The position numbers and the translations under genes are program-made. From contig DXFW01000037.1 of assembly GCA_019114225.1 (NCBI GenBank), forward strand, positions 1-64,000: a stretch of 64,000 nucleotides of DNA, in the 5' to 3' direction. Within the stretch, counting starts at the first letter, position 1, and the number at the start of each line of letters is the position of its first letter. The notes under the pieces are model-generated. The model was not told the origin of the DNA. It saw only the letters and a program-made list of their open reading frames with translations, and made no database searches. The stretch comes from Candidatus Allofournierella pullicola. Lineage in GTDB: Bacteria > Bacillota > Clostridia > Oscillospirales > Ruminococcaceae. This document shows, in pieces, positions 24,049-31,895 of this stretch.

Positions 24049-24873
24049 ATGATCATTGAATGTCTGCTGGCTGCCGCCGCGCTGGCGCTGCTGGCTCTGT
24101 TTCTTCTGCTGCCGGGGCATGCGCCCTTTGCCAAAAAGGCGCCCTTCTCCGGCTGGTGCTACGCCCACCGGGGCCTGCACAGCCCGGACAAGTCGGTGCC
24201 GGAAAACAGCCTGGCCGCCTTTGCCGCCGCCGTCCAGGCGGGCTACGGCATGGAGCTGGACGTGCAGCTCTCGAAGGACGGCGAGGTGGTGGTGTTCCAC
24301 GACGACACGCTGGACCGGGTGACCGGGGTGCAGGGCCGGGTGGACGCCTTTGACTGGGCCGAGTTAAAAGAAATGCCCCTGTGCGGCACCGAACACCACA
24401 TGCCCCTGTTCACCGAGGTGCTGGCCACGGTGGCGGGGCGCACGCCCCTCATCGTGGAGCTGAAAAGCGGCCCCCGGAACAAAGAGCTGTGCCAGAAAAC
24501 GCTGGCGCTGCTGCGCGGCTACGAGGGCGCTTTTTGTGTGGAAAGCTTTGACCCCACCATCGTGGCATGGTTCCGCCGCAACGCGCCGGACATTCTGCGG
24601 GGCCAGCTTTCGGACAGCTGCGCCTCCTTTTGCAAGGACGGCGACAGCCTTGTGGGTTCCTTCGTGCTGAGCCGCTGCCTGGGCAACTTCCTGGCCCGGC
24701 CTCAGTTCATCGCCTGGGGCCCGAACCCGAAAAACGCGGCGGTGCGCCTCATCGAGGCCTTCGGCCCCATGAAGGTGTTCTGGACCGCCCGCCCGGGCAT
24801 GGACCACGCTGCCCTCACCGGCGAGTACGACGGGGTCATCTTTGAGCATTATGCCCCGCCCGCACGCTATTGA
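24049..24873 (+). CDS. Glycerophosphodiester phosphodiesterase family protein
   Basis: A 274-residue GDPD with an N-terminal membrane helix (residues 1-22), so it acts at the membrane. It hydrolyses glycerophosphodiesters to glycerol-3-phosphate and an alcohol. The TIM-barrel motifs are intact: AHRGLHSP with catalytic His and Arg, PENSLAAF, MELDVQLSKDG with the metal-binding Glu and Asp, VVFHDDTLDR with the second catalytic His, and LIVELK. The ATG at 24049 lies 11 bases after AAGGAGG; a GTG at 24040 is too close to it. Single-gene unit with its own promoter and terminator. Confidence 0.92.
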   Translation: MIIECLLAAAALALLALFLLLPGHAPFAKKAPFSGWCYAHRGLHSPDKSVPENSLAAFAAAVQAGYGMELDVQLSKDGEVVVFHDDTLDRVTGVQGRVDAFDWAELKEMPLCGTEHHMPLFTEVLATVAGRTPLIVELKSGPRNKELCQKTLALLRGYEGAFCVESFDPTIVAWFRRNAPDILRGQLSDSCASFCKDGDSLVGSFVLSRCLGNFLARPQFIAWGPNPKNAAVRLIEAFGPMKVFWTARPGMDHAALTGEYDGVIFEHYAPPARY

Positions 24874-24886
24874 TGTGAAAAAGAGC

Positions 24887-24919
24887 AACGCCGCGGCTTT
24901 CGGGCCGCGGCGTTTTTTC
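24887..24919. terminator. Terminator after the glycerophosphodiesterase gene
   Basis: Perfect AACGCCGCGGC/GCCGCGGCGTT stem and six T, between convergent stops (24873 and 24918). Confidence 0.9.
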
Positions 24920-25316
24920 ATTCAGGTGAAGTCTTTGTGTTCGTACGGCAGCCCGTCATGATGAATTCCATCAGCTGCTCTGTGTCCTCAAAGTCGTCAT
25001 AGTCGCCGTTCACACCTTCGCGGTGGTATACCACTCCGTTTTTCTCGTTTTCCGCCAAACGGTCAAGCAGCATTTTCTCTCCGTTGCGTTTGACGAACTG
25101 CGTGAAAGCATATGGTTTGATTTTGCGCAGCAAACCCTTCCTGCAATCTTTTTCGCACTCATAGCAGTGGCTCAGCCCCTTGCTGACCGAGCACCTTTTG
25201 TTCTCACACCATTCGTCCTGCGGGCATTCATTGGCGTCACAACCTGCGCATCGAACGTTCTCCGAGCAAAGGCAGCAGGCGAGCCCACACCGCGCAATCC
25301 CCAGTTCCCGTTTCAT
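24918..25316 (-). CDS. DUF3795 family cysteine-rich protein
   Basis: A 132-residue soluble protein with at least twelve Cys, mostly in CGLACCLCSENVRCAGC and CYECEKDCRKG, the DUF3795 zinc-binding or iron-sulfur-like pattern. Function in the family is unknown. The ATG at 25316 overlaps the coaX stop (ATGA) and follows GGGGAGG inside coaX. Base composition is visibly less GC-rich than the neighbours, with many A/T third positions, so it may be a later arrival slotted into the coaX operon. Confidence 0.85.
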   Translation of the reverse strand: MKRELGIARCGLACCLCSENVRCAGCDANECPQDEWCENKRCSVSKGLSHCYECEKDCRKGLLRKIKPYAFTQFVKRNGEKMLLDRLAENEKNGVVYHREGVNGDYDDFEDTEQLMEFIMTGCRTNTKTSPE

Positions 25317-26101
25317 CGTTGACCTCCCCATCCAGAATCTTCGCCCTTCGCCCGCAGATAGCAGCGGCAAAGCCCTTCCAGCAGAAGGTCGGGGGCCAGA
25401 AGAGGCTTCGTCTCGCAATAGGGAGCCACCAGAGGGGCCAGCCCGCCGGTGAGGATAAGGCTGGGCGCGCCCTCGGCCGGGTCCATCTCGGCGGCCATGC
25501 GGCGGAACATGCCGTCCACAAGGCAGGCCGCACCGTAGATAACTCCGCTCTGCATGCTCTCGGCGGTGGTGGTGCCGATGGCGGGGCCAGGAGGCTCGAA
25601 AGCGATGGCGTGCAGGTGGCTGGCCCGGTCCACCAGAGCGTCCAGGCTCAGGGCCACGCCCGGGGCAATGGCCACCCCCAGCACGTCCCCCGCCTTGTTC
25701 TGGGCGCAGAAGGTGGTGGCGGTGCCCAGGTCCGCCACGATGGCGGGCATGGGAACACGGGCCAGCGCGCCCTCGGCCCCGGCCAGCATGTCCGCGCCCA
25801 CCGGGTCCTTCGTGAGCACCTTAAACCCGATGTTGGAAGTTTCCAGCACCACCGGCTCTTTGCCGGTGACGGAAAAGAGGGCCTGCCGCACCGCGTCGGT
25901 GAGGGCGGGCACCACGCTGGACAAAGCGCACCCGTCCCACTGCACCACGCCGAAGGGCGCCAGCACCTTTGCCAGCGCGGCGGCGCAGCTGCCGGCGTTC
26001 CAGCCGCGGTCGGTGGGCGTTTCGGCCGAAAAGACCGGGCCGCCCTCTTCCCAGCCGGCCATGTTCAGCCGGGTGTTGCCCATATCCACCAAAAGAACCA
26101 T
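25313..26101 (-). CDS. coaX: Type III pantothenate kinase
   Basis: A 262-residue CoaX, first enzyme of coenzyme A synthesis: ATP-dependent phosphorylation of pantothenate in the cytosol. The acetate-kinase-type fold shows phosphate 1 motif DMGNTRLN (6-13), the pantothenate site GADMLAGAEGAL, the Asp of VADLGTATTF and the IAPGVALSLDALVDRASHL block, plus ILTGGLAP near the end. Clostridia commonly use CoaX in place of CoaA. Own consensus promoter upstream. Confidence 0.95.
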   Translation of the reverse strand: MVLLVDMGNTRLNMAGWEEGGPVFSAETPTDRGWNAGSCAAALAKVLAPFGVVQWDGCALSSVVPALTDAVRQALFSVTGKEPVVLETSNIGFKVLTKDPVGADMLAGAEGALARVPMPAIVADLGTATTFCAQNKAGDVLGVAIAPGVALSLDALVDRASHLHAIAFEPPGPAIGTTTAESMQSGVIYGAACLVDGMFRRMAAEMDPAEGAPSLILTGGLAPLVAPYCETKPLLAPDLLLEGLCRCYLRAKGEDSGWGGQR

Positions 26102-26142
26102 TCTGTTCCCTCCCGGCGCGCAGCGCCCTTTCGTTTGTTTTC

Positions 26143-26171
26143 AGTATACCCCGCCGCCGGGCTTTGCGCAA
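26143..26171 (-). promoter_or_regulatory. Promoter of coaX
   Basis: TTGCGC, 17 bases, TATACT on the minus strand, about 40 bases before the start codon. Confidence 0.65.
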
Positions 26172-26240
26172 GAATAAAGCGGCATTGGACGGAATAGGTA
26201 TAAACAGGAGTTCCCACGACAAACGAGGAGGGTGCAAGAC

Positions 26241-26924
26241 ATGTTTGTGTTGACATTCGGCAAAAACGGCCTGCGCCGGCTGGGCGCCGTCGCGGTGTGC
26301 GGCGTGGCGCTGGCGGGCGCGGTGTTCGCCGTCGGCAGCTTTTTCATGGAGGACGACGCGGCGCCCGCCGCCGCGCAGGGTGAGACCGCCCAGGCGGACC
26401 CCGCCTCCATGAAAATTGAAGGCACCGACGACATTCAGGCTTTCTTCAAGGCCTATGGGCTGGAGGTGGACCTGGCCACCGCCACGGTGGATAAAGTGAA
26501 AATTCCCAAGAGCTGGGACGAGAGCTTCTCCGCCTTCAACACGGTGGTGAAGGAGAGCGGCCTGTCGCTGGAGAAATACAAGAACAAAACGGTGGAAAAA
26601 TGGGTGGTTCTCTGCCCCGGGCGCAGCACCGGCGAGAACAAGGTGAGCGGCGTTTTGCTGGTGTATAAGGAGGAGCCGGTGGGCGCCTATCTGCTGGCTT
26701 CGCCCAGCGGCGAGGTGACCGGCCTTGTGACCGCCGCGGCCACCGCCGCGCCTTTGCCCGACGAGCAGGCCGCCGAGACCGCCGCCGGATTTGGGGAGGA
26801 GGCTGCCGCCGAGACCGCCGCCCCGGCGGAGGACGCCGCGGCGAACGCCCCGCTGACCGAAGAAGCCGCCGAGACCGGCGGTGAAGTGAGCCTGGAGGAC
26901 GCGGGCGCTGTGCCCATCGAATAA
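26241..26924 (+). CDS. Membrane-anchored DUF4830-like protein
   Basis: A 227-residue protein with one N-terminal membrane helix (about 16-37) that anchors an outer domain. Residues 50-165 resemble DUF4830: DIQAFFKAYGLEVD, KVKIPKSWDESFSAFN, GLSLEKYKNKTVEKWVV and GVLLVYKEEPVGAYL. The last 60 residues are a low-complexity Ala/Glu/Thr tail with repeats of the EAAETA kind. GAGGAGGG precedes the ATG. Domain assignment is from pattern memory; function is unknown in this family. Confidence 0.72.
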   Translation: MFVLTFGKNGLRRLGAVAVCGVALAGAVFAVGSFFMEDDAAPAAAQGETAQADPASMKIEGTDDIQAFFKAYGLEVDLATATVDKVKIPKSWDESFSAFNTVVKESGLSLEKYKNKTVEKWVVLCPGRSTGENKVSGVLLVYKEEPVGAYLLASPSGEVTGLVTAAATAAPLPDEQAAETAAGFGEEAAAETAAPAEDAAANAPLTEEAAETGGEVSLEDAGAVPIE

Positions 26925-26964
26925 AAAAAGCAGCCCCGGAGCCGTGCGGCTCCGGGGCTGTTTT
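26925..26964. terminator. Terminator between the DUF4830-like and FAD oxidoreductase genes
   Basis: CAGCCCCGGAGCC / GGCTCCGGGGCTG perfect 13-bp stem, loop GTGC, T-runs both sides. Confidence 0.9.
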
Positions 26965-26973
26965 GCGTTTTGT

Positions 26974-28380
26974 TTATTCCTCGTCCCACTGGGCGATCTT
27001 GCGGCCCATGAGCACGCCCATGACGCTGGCCATCATCAGGCCGCGGGTCCAGCCGCAGGAGTCGCCCAGGCAGTGGAGGCCCGCCACGTTGGTGACCAGG
27101 TCCTCGTCCATCTTCACCCGGTTGGAGTAGAACTTCAGCTCGGGGCTGTAGAGGAGGGTCTCGTCGCTGGCGAAGCCCGGCACCACCTGGTCCAGCATTT
27201 GGATGAAGGCGATGATGTTGGTCATCGCCCGGTAGGGCATGGCGGCGGTGATGTCGCCGGCCACCGCGTCCACCAGGGTGGGCCGCACGTTGCTCTGGCT
27301 CAGCTCCTTCTGCCAGGTGCGCTTGCCGTCCAGAATGTCGCCGTAGCGCTGCACCATGATGTGGCCCGCGCCCAGCATGTTGGTGAGCTCGCCCACCTTC
27401 TGGGCGTACTCGATGGGCTGGTTGAAGGGCTCGGTGAAGTTGTGGCTGCAAAGGATGGCCAGGTTGGTGTTGTTGCTCTTCTTCTCCTTGTAGCTGTGGC
27501 CGTTCACCACCGCCAGGTCGTTGTCGTAGTTCTCCTGGCTGACGAAGCCGCCGGGATTCTGGCAGAAGGTGCGCACCTTGTTCTTGAAAGGCTTGGGGTA
27601 GCCGATGAGCTTGGACTCATACAGCACCTTGTTCACCTTTTCCATCACCTCGTTGCGCACCTCCACCCGCACGCCGATGTCCACGGTGCCGGGCTTGTGG
27701 GCAATGCCGTGCTGGGCGCAGCGGCGCTCCAGCCAGTCGGCGCCCCGGCGGCCGGTGGCCACCACGGTGCGGCGGGCCAAAATCTCCTCTTCGGCGCCGC
27801 CTCTGGCCGCGCGCACCTTCACGCCGCGGCAGACGCTGTTTTCGATGAGCAGATCCACGCACTCGGTGTCAAAGCGCATTTCCACCCCTTCGGCCAGCAG
27901 GTGCTCCTGCAGCGCCAGATACAGGTCCTGGGCCTTCTCGGTGCCCAGGTGACGGATGGGGCAATCCACCAGTTTCAGACCCGCCTTGATGGCGTTCTTG
28001 CGGATCTCGCGGATGTCCTCGCCGTCGTAAATGCCCTCCACATGGGGGTCGGCGCCGAACTCGAGATAAATGCTGTCGGTGTAGTCGATGAGGCTCTGGG
28101 CGAACTCCTCGCCGATGAGGCTGGGCAGTTCGCCGCCCACCTCATAGCACAGGCTCAGCTTGCCGTCGGAGAAAGCGCCCGCGCCGGAAAAGCCGGTGGT
28201 GATGTGGCAGTAGGGCTTGCAGTTCATGCAGCGGCCGGTCTCTGCCTTGGGGCAATGGCGCTTTTCCACCGGTTTGCCCTTTTCGACGATGACGATCTTC
28301 TCTTTTTTGCCTTTGCGCAGCAGCTCCAGCGCGGTGAAAATGCCGGCGGGGCCGGCGCCAACGATCACGAGATCGTACAT
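26974..28380 (-). CDS. NAD(P)/FAD-dependent oxidoreductase (BFD/FixC-like flavoprotein)
   Basis: A 468-residue flavoprotein. It begins with a dinucleotide-binding motif YDLVIVGAGPAGIFTALELL and VIVEKG (FAD ribose acidic residue). A Cys cluster CPKAETGRCMNCKPYC (about 60-75) could hold a metal or disulfides. TVVATGRRGADWL is the second FAD contact, and GLHCLGDSCGWTRGLMMASVMGVL near the C-terminus is the usual FAD-closing block. It matches a clostridial family of FAD-dependent dehydrogenases of unknown substrate. AGGAGG lies nine bases before the ATG at 28380. Its leader has a terminator-like stem. Confidence 0.87.
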   Translation of the reverse strand: MYDLVIVGAGPAGIFTALELLRKGKKEKIVIVEKGKPVEKRHCPKAETGRCMNCKPYCHITTGFSGAGAFSDGKLSLCYEVGGELPSLIGEEFAQSLIDYTDSIYLEFGADPHVEGIYDGEDIREIRKNAIKAGLKLVDCPIRHLGTEKAQDLYLALQEHLLAEGVEMRFDTECVDLLIENSVCRGVKVRAARGGAEEEILARRTVVATGRRGADWLERRCAQHGIAHKPGTVDIGVRVEVRNEVMEKVNKVLYESKLIGYPKPFKNKVRTFCQNPGGFVSQENYDNDLAVVNGHSYKEKKSNNTNLAILCSHNFTEPFNQPIEYAQKVGELTNMLGAGHIMVQRYGDILDGKRTWQKELSQSNVRPTLVDAVAGDITAAMPYRAMTNIIAFIQMLDQVVPGFASDETLLYSPELKFYSNRVKMDEDLVTNVAGLHCLGDSCGWTRGLMMASVMGVLMGRKIAQWDEE

Positions 28381-28418
28381 GGTGAATGACCTCCTGTTTC
28401 CTTTCTTGTGCGGGCATG

Positions 28419-28454
28419 AAAAAGCCCCTCTGCCAGCGGACGCCGGCAGGGGGG
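28419..28454 (-). promoter_or_regulatory. Terminator-like stem in the leader of the FAD oxidoreductase gene
   Basis: A 10-bp stem (28425-28434 with 28445-28454, one G-U pair) followed on the minus strand by TTTTT. It lies after the promoter at 28479-28507 and before the ATG at 28380, so it can attenuate this transcript, and may also end read-through from the S66 gene. Confidence 0.65.
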
Positions 28455-28478
28455 ACTTGCTTTGCCTTATCCCTTTTA

Positions 28479-28507
28479 TTATTAGCACAAAGTAATACTT
28501 TTGTCAA
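28479..28507 (-). promoter_or_regulatory. Promoter of the FAD oxidoreductase gene
   Basis: TTGACA, 17 bases, TAATAA on the minus strand, about 100 bases before the ATG. Confidence 0.75.
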
Positions 28508-28525
28508 CAGGCAGATTTTTCCGCC

Positions 28526-29557
28526 TCACGCCCCGCCAAAGGTGATGGTCTGGGCCGCCGCGTCCACCGCGGCGTTCACCCCGAAGGGCAGGATACACCG
28601 GGGCAGGGCGTGGCCCACGTTCAAGTCCGCCAGGATGGGCAGGGCGGGGTCGTCCACCGTCTGCACCAGCAGCCGGTGATATTCCTCCCGGTACACGTTG
28701 TCCATGGGGCGGCCGAAGAGCACGCCGCTCACCGCCTTGAACACCCCCGCCTCTTTCAAAAAGCCCAGGGCGCGGCAAAACTTTTCCGGGCTCATCTGTT
28801 CCTCGCTGGTCTCCAGCAGCAGGATACGGCCGTTCCAGTCCTCCGCGCGGGGGAACAGGCCATACTGTCTGCACAGGACCGGCATATCGGGGTACCGTCC
28901 GCCGTCGAAGAAATCATAAAGGGTGTCCAGGCAGCCGCCCAAAATCTTGCCGCAAAAGACCGGCGGCCCCTGCAGCAGCTTCCAGCCGCCGGCGGGGTGA
29001 GAGGGCAGCGGCGTGCCCAGCCGGTCGGGGCCGTAGTCGGTGCGGCCCTCGTACCACACGTCGCCGGGCTTCACCTGGCGGATGGTCCCGGTGCGCAGCA
29101 ATTCTTCAAAGTACCGCCGGGTATAGGGCAGCATTTCCCTGTCCATCTCGCAGACGTCGGACAGGAACGCCTGACCGTAGAAGGTGGATATCCCCGCCTT
29201 GTGCAGCATGAAGTGGTTGACGGTGGAGTCGGAAAAGCCAAGAAAGGGCTTTTGGCGGGCAGCCTTTTCCAGCCGGCCTTCTTCGAAAAGATAGGGCAGC
29301 AGCCGGTAGGTGTCGTCGCCGCCGATGGCGCAGAGGATGAGGTCGATCTCCGGGTCCCGGAAGGCTTCCAGCAGGTCGGCGGCCCGCTGTTCCGGGTGGG
29401 TCTTCACATAGTCAATGCCTTTGAGGGCGTGGGGCAGGAATTTCACCTTGAGGCCGTAATGTTCCAGCCGGCGCACCCCCAGCTCCAGCTCATGGCGCAC
29501 AAAGTCCTCCCCCAGCGTGCCGGCGGACAGGCTGACCACGCCCACGGTCCTGATCAT
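28526..29557 (-). CDS. S66 family peptidase (LD-carboxypeptidase/MccF-like)
   Basis: A 343-residue serine peptidase of family S66, which includes LdcA (cell-wall tetrapeptide recycling) and MccF (microcin C immunity). The N-terminal domain has CAIGGDDTYRLLPYL and the nucleophile in GFSDSTVNHFML; the C-terminal domain has LLLETSEE (catalytic Glu) and DLNVGHALPRCILPFG (catalytic His). The wide spacing and the YDFFDG(G)RYP region resemble MccF-like members more than LdcA. No signal peptide, so cytosolic. Substrate is not decidable. Confidence 0.9.
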   Translation of the reverse strand: MIRTVGVVSLSAGTLGEDFVRHELELGVRRLEHYGLKVKFLPHALKGIDYVKTHPEQRAADLLEAFRDPEIDLILCAIGGDDTYRLLPYLFEEGRLEKAARQKPFLGFSDSTVNHFMLHKAGISTFYGQAFLSDVCEMDREMLPYTRRYFEELLRTGTIRQVKPGDVWYEGRTDYGPDRLGTPLPSHPAGGWKLLQGPPVFCGKILGGCLDTLYDFFDGGRYPDMPVLCRQYGLFPRAEDWNGRILLLETSEEQMSPEKFCRALGFLKEAGVFKAVSGVLFGRPMDNVYREEYHRLLVQTVDDPALPILADLNVGHALPRCILPFGVNAAVDAAAQTITFGGA

Positions 29558-29606
29558 GGAACATCCCCCATTTCAAACAGTTTTCCCGCACTGCGGTGCA
29601 AATACA

Positions 29607-29643
29607 GAGAGGCCCCGCCGTTCGTCCTTCGGCGGGGCCTCGT
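29607..29643 (-). terminator. Terminator of the cytidylate-kinase-like gene
   Basis: Perfect 12-bp stem (GAGGCCCCGCCG, 29609-29620 with 29630-29641) just past the stop at 29656; the T-tract is weak. Confidence 0.7.
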
Positions 29644-29655
29644 GGTTCGGTTCGT

Positions 29656-30246
29656 TCAGCCCTGTGCCGCCCGCAGGATCAGATCGGCGCACACCTCGTC
29701 GCCCAGGGCGGTGTTGAGGCACAGGTCGTAGTGCCCCGCCTCGCCCCAGCGGAACTCGCTGTAGAAATTGTAGTAGGCGGCGCGGCGGCGGTCCTCTTTT
29801 TCCAGCAGGGCGTTTGCGGTGCGCTCGTCGGCCTCGGCGGGCACGGCGCCCTCCGCCAGCGCCCGGCGGCGGCGGAATTCCAGCGGCGCATGAAGGAACA
29901 CCCGCAGCACATCGGCGCGGCCCCGCAGCACATAGTCGCCGCAGCGGCCCACGATGACGCAGGGGCCTTTGTCCGCCAGCTGGCGGATGATCTGGGACTG
30001 GACCACGAACACCTGGTCGCTCAGGGGCAGATCGCTGCCCATGGTGTAAAGGTTATAGAGCAGGCTGCCGCTGGGCCGTTTTTCTCCGGCGGCGATGGCC
30101 TGTTCCGACAGGCCGCTCTCCTTTGCCGCCAGGGTGATGAGCTCCTTGTCGTACATGGGCGCGCCCAGGTTTGCCGCCACCTTGCGGGCGATGTCCAGCC
30201 CGCCGGAGCAATACTCACGGCCGATGGTAATGACACTGAATTTCAT
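29656..30246 (-). CDS. Cytidylate kinase-like family protein
   Basis: A 196-residue P-loop kinase of the cytidylate-kinase-2 type. The N-terminus has IGREYCSGGLDIARKVA, a P-loop variant with SGG in place of GKST; then YDKELI, and later DKGPCVIVGRCGDYVLRG and RVFLHAPLEFRRRRA (Arg-rich lid). True CMP kinase (Cmk) is usually a separate gene, so this one may phosphorylate another nucleotide or small molecule. AAAGGGGG lies upstream of the ATG at 30246. Located 37 bases after the C39-like gene on the same strand, probably co-transcribed. Confidence 0.85.
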   Translation of the reverse strand: MKFSVITIGREYCSGGLDIARKVAANLGAPMYDKELITLAAKESGLSEQAIAAGEKRPSGSLLYNLYTMGSDLPLSDQVFVVQSQIIRQLADKGPCVIVGRCGDYVLRGRADVLRVFLHAPLEFRRRRALAEGAVPAEADERTANALLEKEDRRRAAYYNFYSEFRWGEAGHYDLCLNTALGDEVCADLILRAAQG

Positions 30247-30283
30247 GGTCTGACCCCCTTTTGATGGTGTGTTCGGTCCCGTT

Positions 30284-31636
30284 TCAGCCCGGCAGGTGCA
30301 CGTCACCCACCAGGGTGCAGCCGCTCGGGTCGATGGCATACACGGTGATACGGCCTTTGCCGCCAAACAGCTCCGGAGGCAGCTGCAGGCCGCCCTGGGC
30401 TGTGGGTTTCAAAAAGCGGAAGCTCTTGTGGGCGGTGGTGGCGTGAACGGTGCCGTCCGCCACGGCGCAGGCCAGCGTGCCCGCAAAATCCTCCGGCAGG
30501 GGCAGGTCGTTGCCGCTCTCATCCTGGAAGATGTAGCCGCCCACCTGCTCCAGCGGACGCAGCCGGGCGTGGCGGCGGTGGGGGCAGCCTTCGCCCCGAC
30601 CCTTCTGCCGCCCGGTGATGACCAGCGCCAGCCCCTGATAGGCGTTCCAGAAGGCGTCCAGCGGGTAGGCCCGCTCCGCCTCGGCGTTGGTGGGGGCAAG
30701 GCTGTCGTTCACCAGGGCAAAAGAGCCTTCCTCCCCGGTCTCAAAGCCCCGCAGGGCCATCATCTGGGCCTCCACGTCGGCAAAGGCCCCGGGCAGATAC
30801 GCCTTGCCGGTGGCCGCCGCCTGCTCCTCGCTGGCGGCATAGCGCATGAACACGCCCACCGAATCGCCCTGTTTGACACACTGCCACAGCCGCTCCGGGT
30901 CCAGATAGGCCAGGTACGCCCGGTAGCCATAGCCGCCGGCCAGCGCCGCCGCAAAGGAAAAGTTGCGGGTGCCTATGTCCGCGTCGCCGTGGTCCAGCAT
31001 GGACTGGCCCAGCTCCTCGGGCAGCACGTCCTGGCCCCAGCGGTTGAGCAGGCTGGCCAGAGTGACCGGGGCGCTCATGCCGTTCTGCAGGGAGGGGTCG
31101 CGCAGCTTCTGGCTGTAGGCGGGCAGGTGGAGGGCCCGGCTGTAAAGGGCGGGAGGCTCGCTCTCCCCGTCCACCGGGCGCACGCTGGCGGCCAGCAGCC
31201 ACACCCGGGGGGTGAGGCGCTCGTCGTCGGTGTAAAGATAGATCCGCAACTGGGCCTGCACGGCGCGGCCCTTGCCGATGTGCAGCACGTTGTGCCACAT
31301 GAACACCGGGTCGTCCTCGCTGCCGGTGACGCTGGCCCGCTGAATGTAGGGGCTCCACTTGCCAAAGCTCTGCCAGCCGCTCCACTCTTCGCCCACCCGC
31401 ACCCGGGCCTGGGCTTCCACCACGGTGCCCGGCGGGGTGTCGGCGTTCCAGCTCATCACCAGCCGGTCAAAGGCAGGCAGGTTCACCGGCTGGGAGGTGA
31501 AGCACCCGTAGAGCACGTGGCGGCCGGCCACCTGCTCCAGGCACACCCCGTCCTCGGTGAGGGCCACGTTGTCCAGCTCGCCCCGGGTGAAGGCGTTGGT
31601 GTCGCTGAGGATATAAAGGTTCTTCGCGTTTTGCAT
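30284..31636 (-). CDS. C39-like (papain-fold) protein lacking catalytic Cys and His
   Basis: A 450-residue protein with no signal peptide. Residues 1-165 form a beta-rich N-terminal region (YGCFTSQP, SWNADTPPGTVVEAQARVRV, QLRIYLYTDDE). From about 171 it has the layout of a peptidase C39-2 domain: LPAYSQ (173-176, oxyanion Gln region), then GMSAPVTLASLLNRWG, where the catalytic Cys should be at 188 but is Ser, and QMMALRGF, where the catalytic His should be at 291 but is Gln; VND (309-311) keeps the third position. A beta-sandwich tail ends it. Peptidase activity by the usual mechanism is therefore unlikely. GGGGGACGAG precedes the ATG. Confidence 0.75.
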   Translation of the reverse strand: MQNAKNLYILSDTNAFTRGELDNVALTEDGVCLEQVAGRHVLYGCFTSQPVNLPAFDRLVMSWNADTPPGTVVEAQARVRVGEEWSGWQSFGKWSPYIQRASVTGSEDDPVFMWHNVLHIGKGRAVQAQLRIYLYTDDERLTPRVWLLAASVRPVDGESEPPALYSRALHLPAYSQKLRDPSLQNGMSAPVTLASLLNRWGQDVLPEELGQSMLDHGDADIGTRNFSFAAALAGGYGYRAYLAYLDPERLWQCVKQGDSVGVFMRYAASEEQAAATGKAYLPGAFADVEAQMMALRGFETGEEGSFALVNDSLAPTNAEAERAYPLDAFWNAYQGLALVITGRQKGRGEGCPHRRHARLRPLEQVGGYIFQDESGNDLPLPEDFAGTLACAVADGTVHATTAHKSFRFLKPTAQGGLQLPPELFGGKGRITVYAIDPSGCTLVGDVHLPG

Positions 31637-31702
31637 GTCGCTCGTCCCCCGCTGCCGCCCGCTGCCCGGAAGGCGGCGGAAACGGCGTTGTCTTTTAGCC
31701 TT

Positions 31703-31732
31703 ATGGTATCCCATTTTGGGCCGCACTGTCAA
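31703..31732 (-). promoter_or_regulatory. Possible promoter of the C39-like gene
   Basis: TTGACA, 18 bases, TACCAT on the minus strand, about 65 bases before the ATG at 31636. Confidence 0.5.
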
Positions 31733-31806
31733 GCGCGGCAAACAGCGGGCCGGGCCGCAAAAAGCGGGCGTTTTCGCCCCGCTGCGCCCAAAAAGCGAAA
31801 TACTGC

Positions 31807-31835
31807 TTGTGCATTCGCCGTTGAACTCGTATACT
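31807..31835 (+). promoter_or_regulatory. Promoter of the trkA-trkH operon
   Basis: TTGTGC, 17 bases, TATACT; a TATAAT also overlaps at 31835-31840. About 55 bases before trkA. Confidence 0.6.
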
Positions 31836-31895
31836 ATAATTAGTTTTTTATGTCCCTTGGCCCAAGAGGCCCAAATCAAAGCAAAGGTGTGTGCC

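Noticed and set aside
26700-26900. Tandem DNA repeat in the tail of the DUF4830-like gene
   Set aside because: The Ala/Glu/Thr-rich protein tail gives GCCGAGACCGCC-like similarity, but units are irregular and short.
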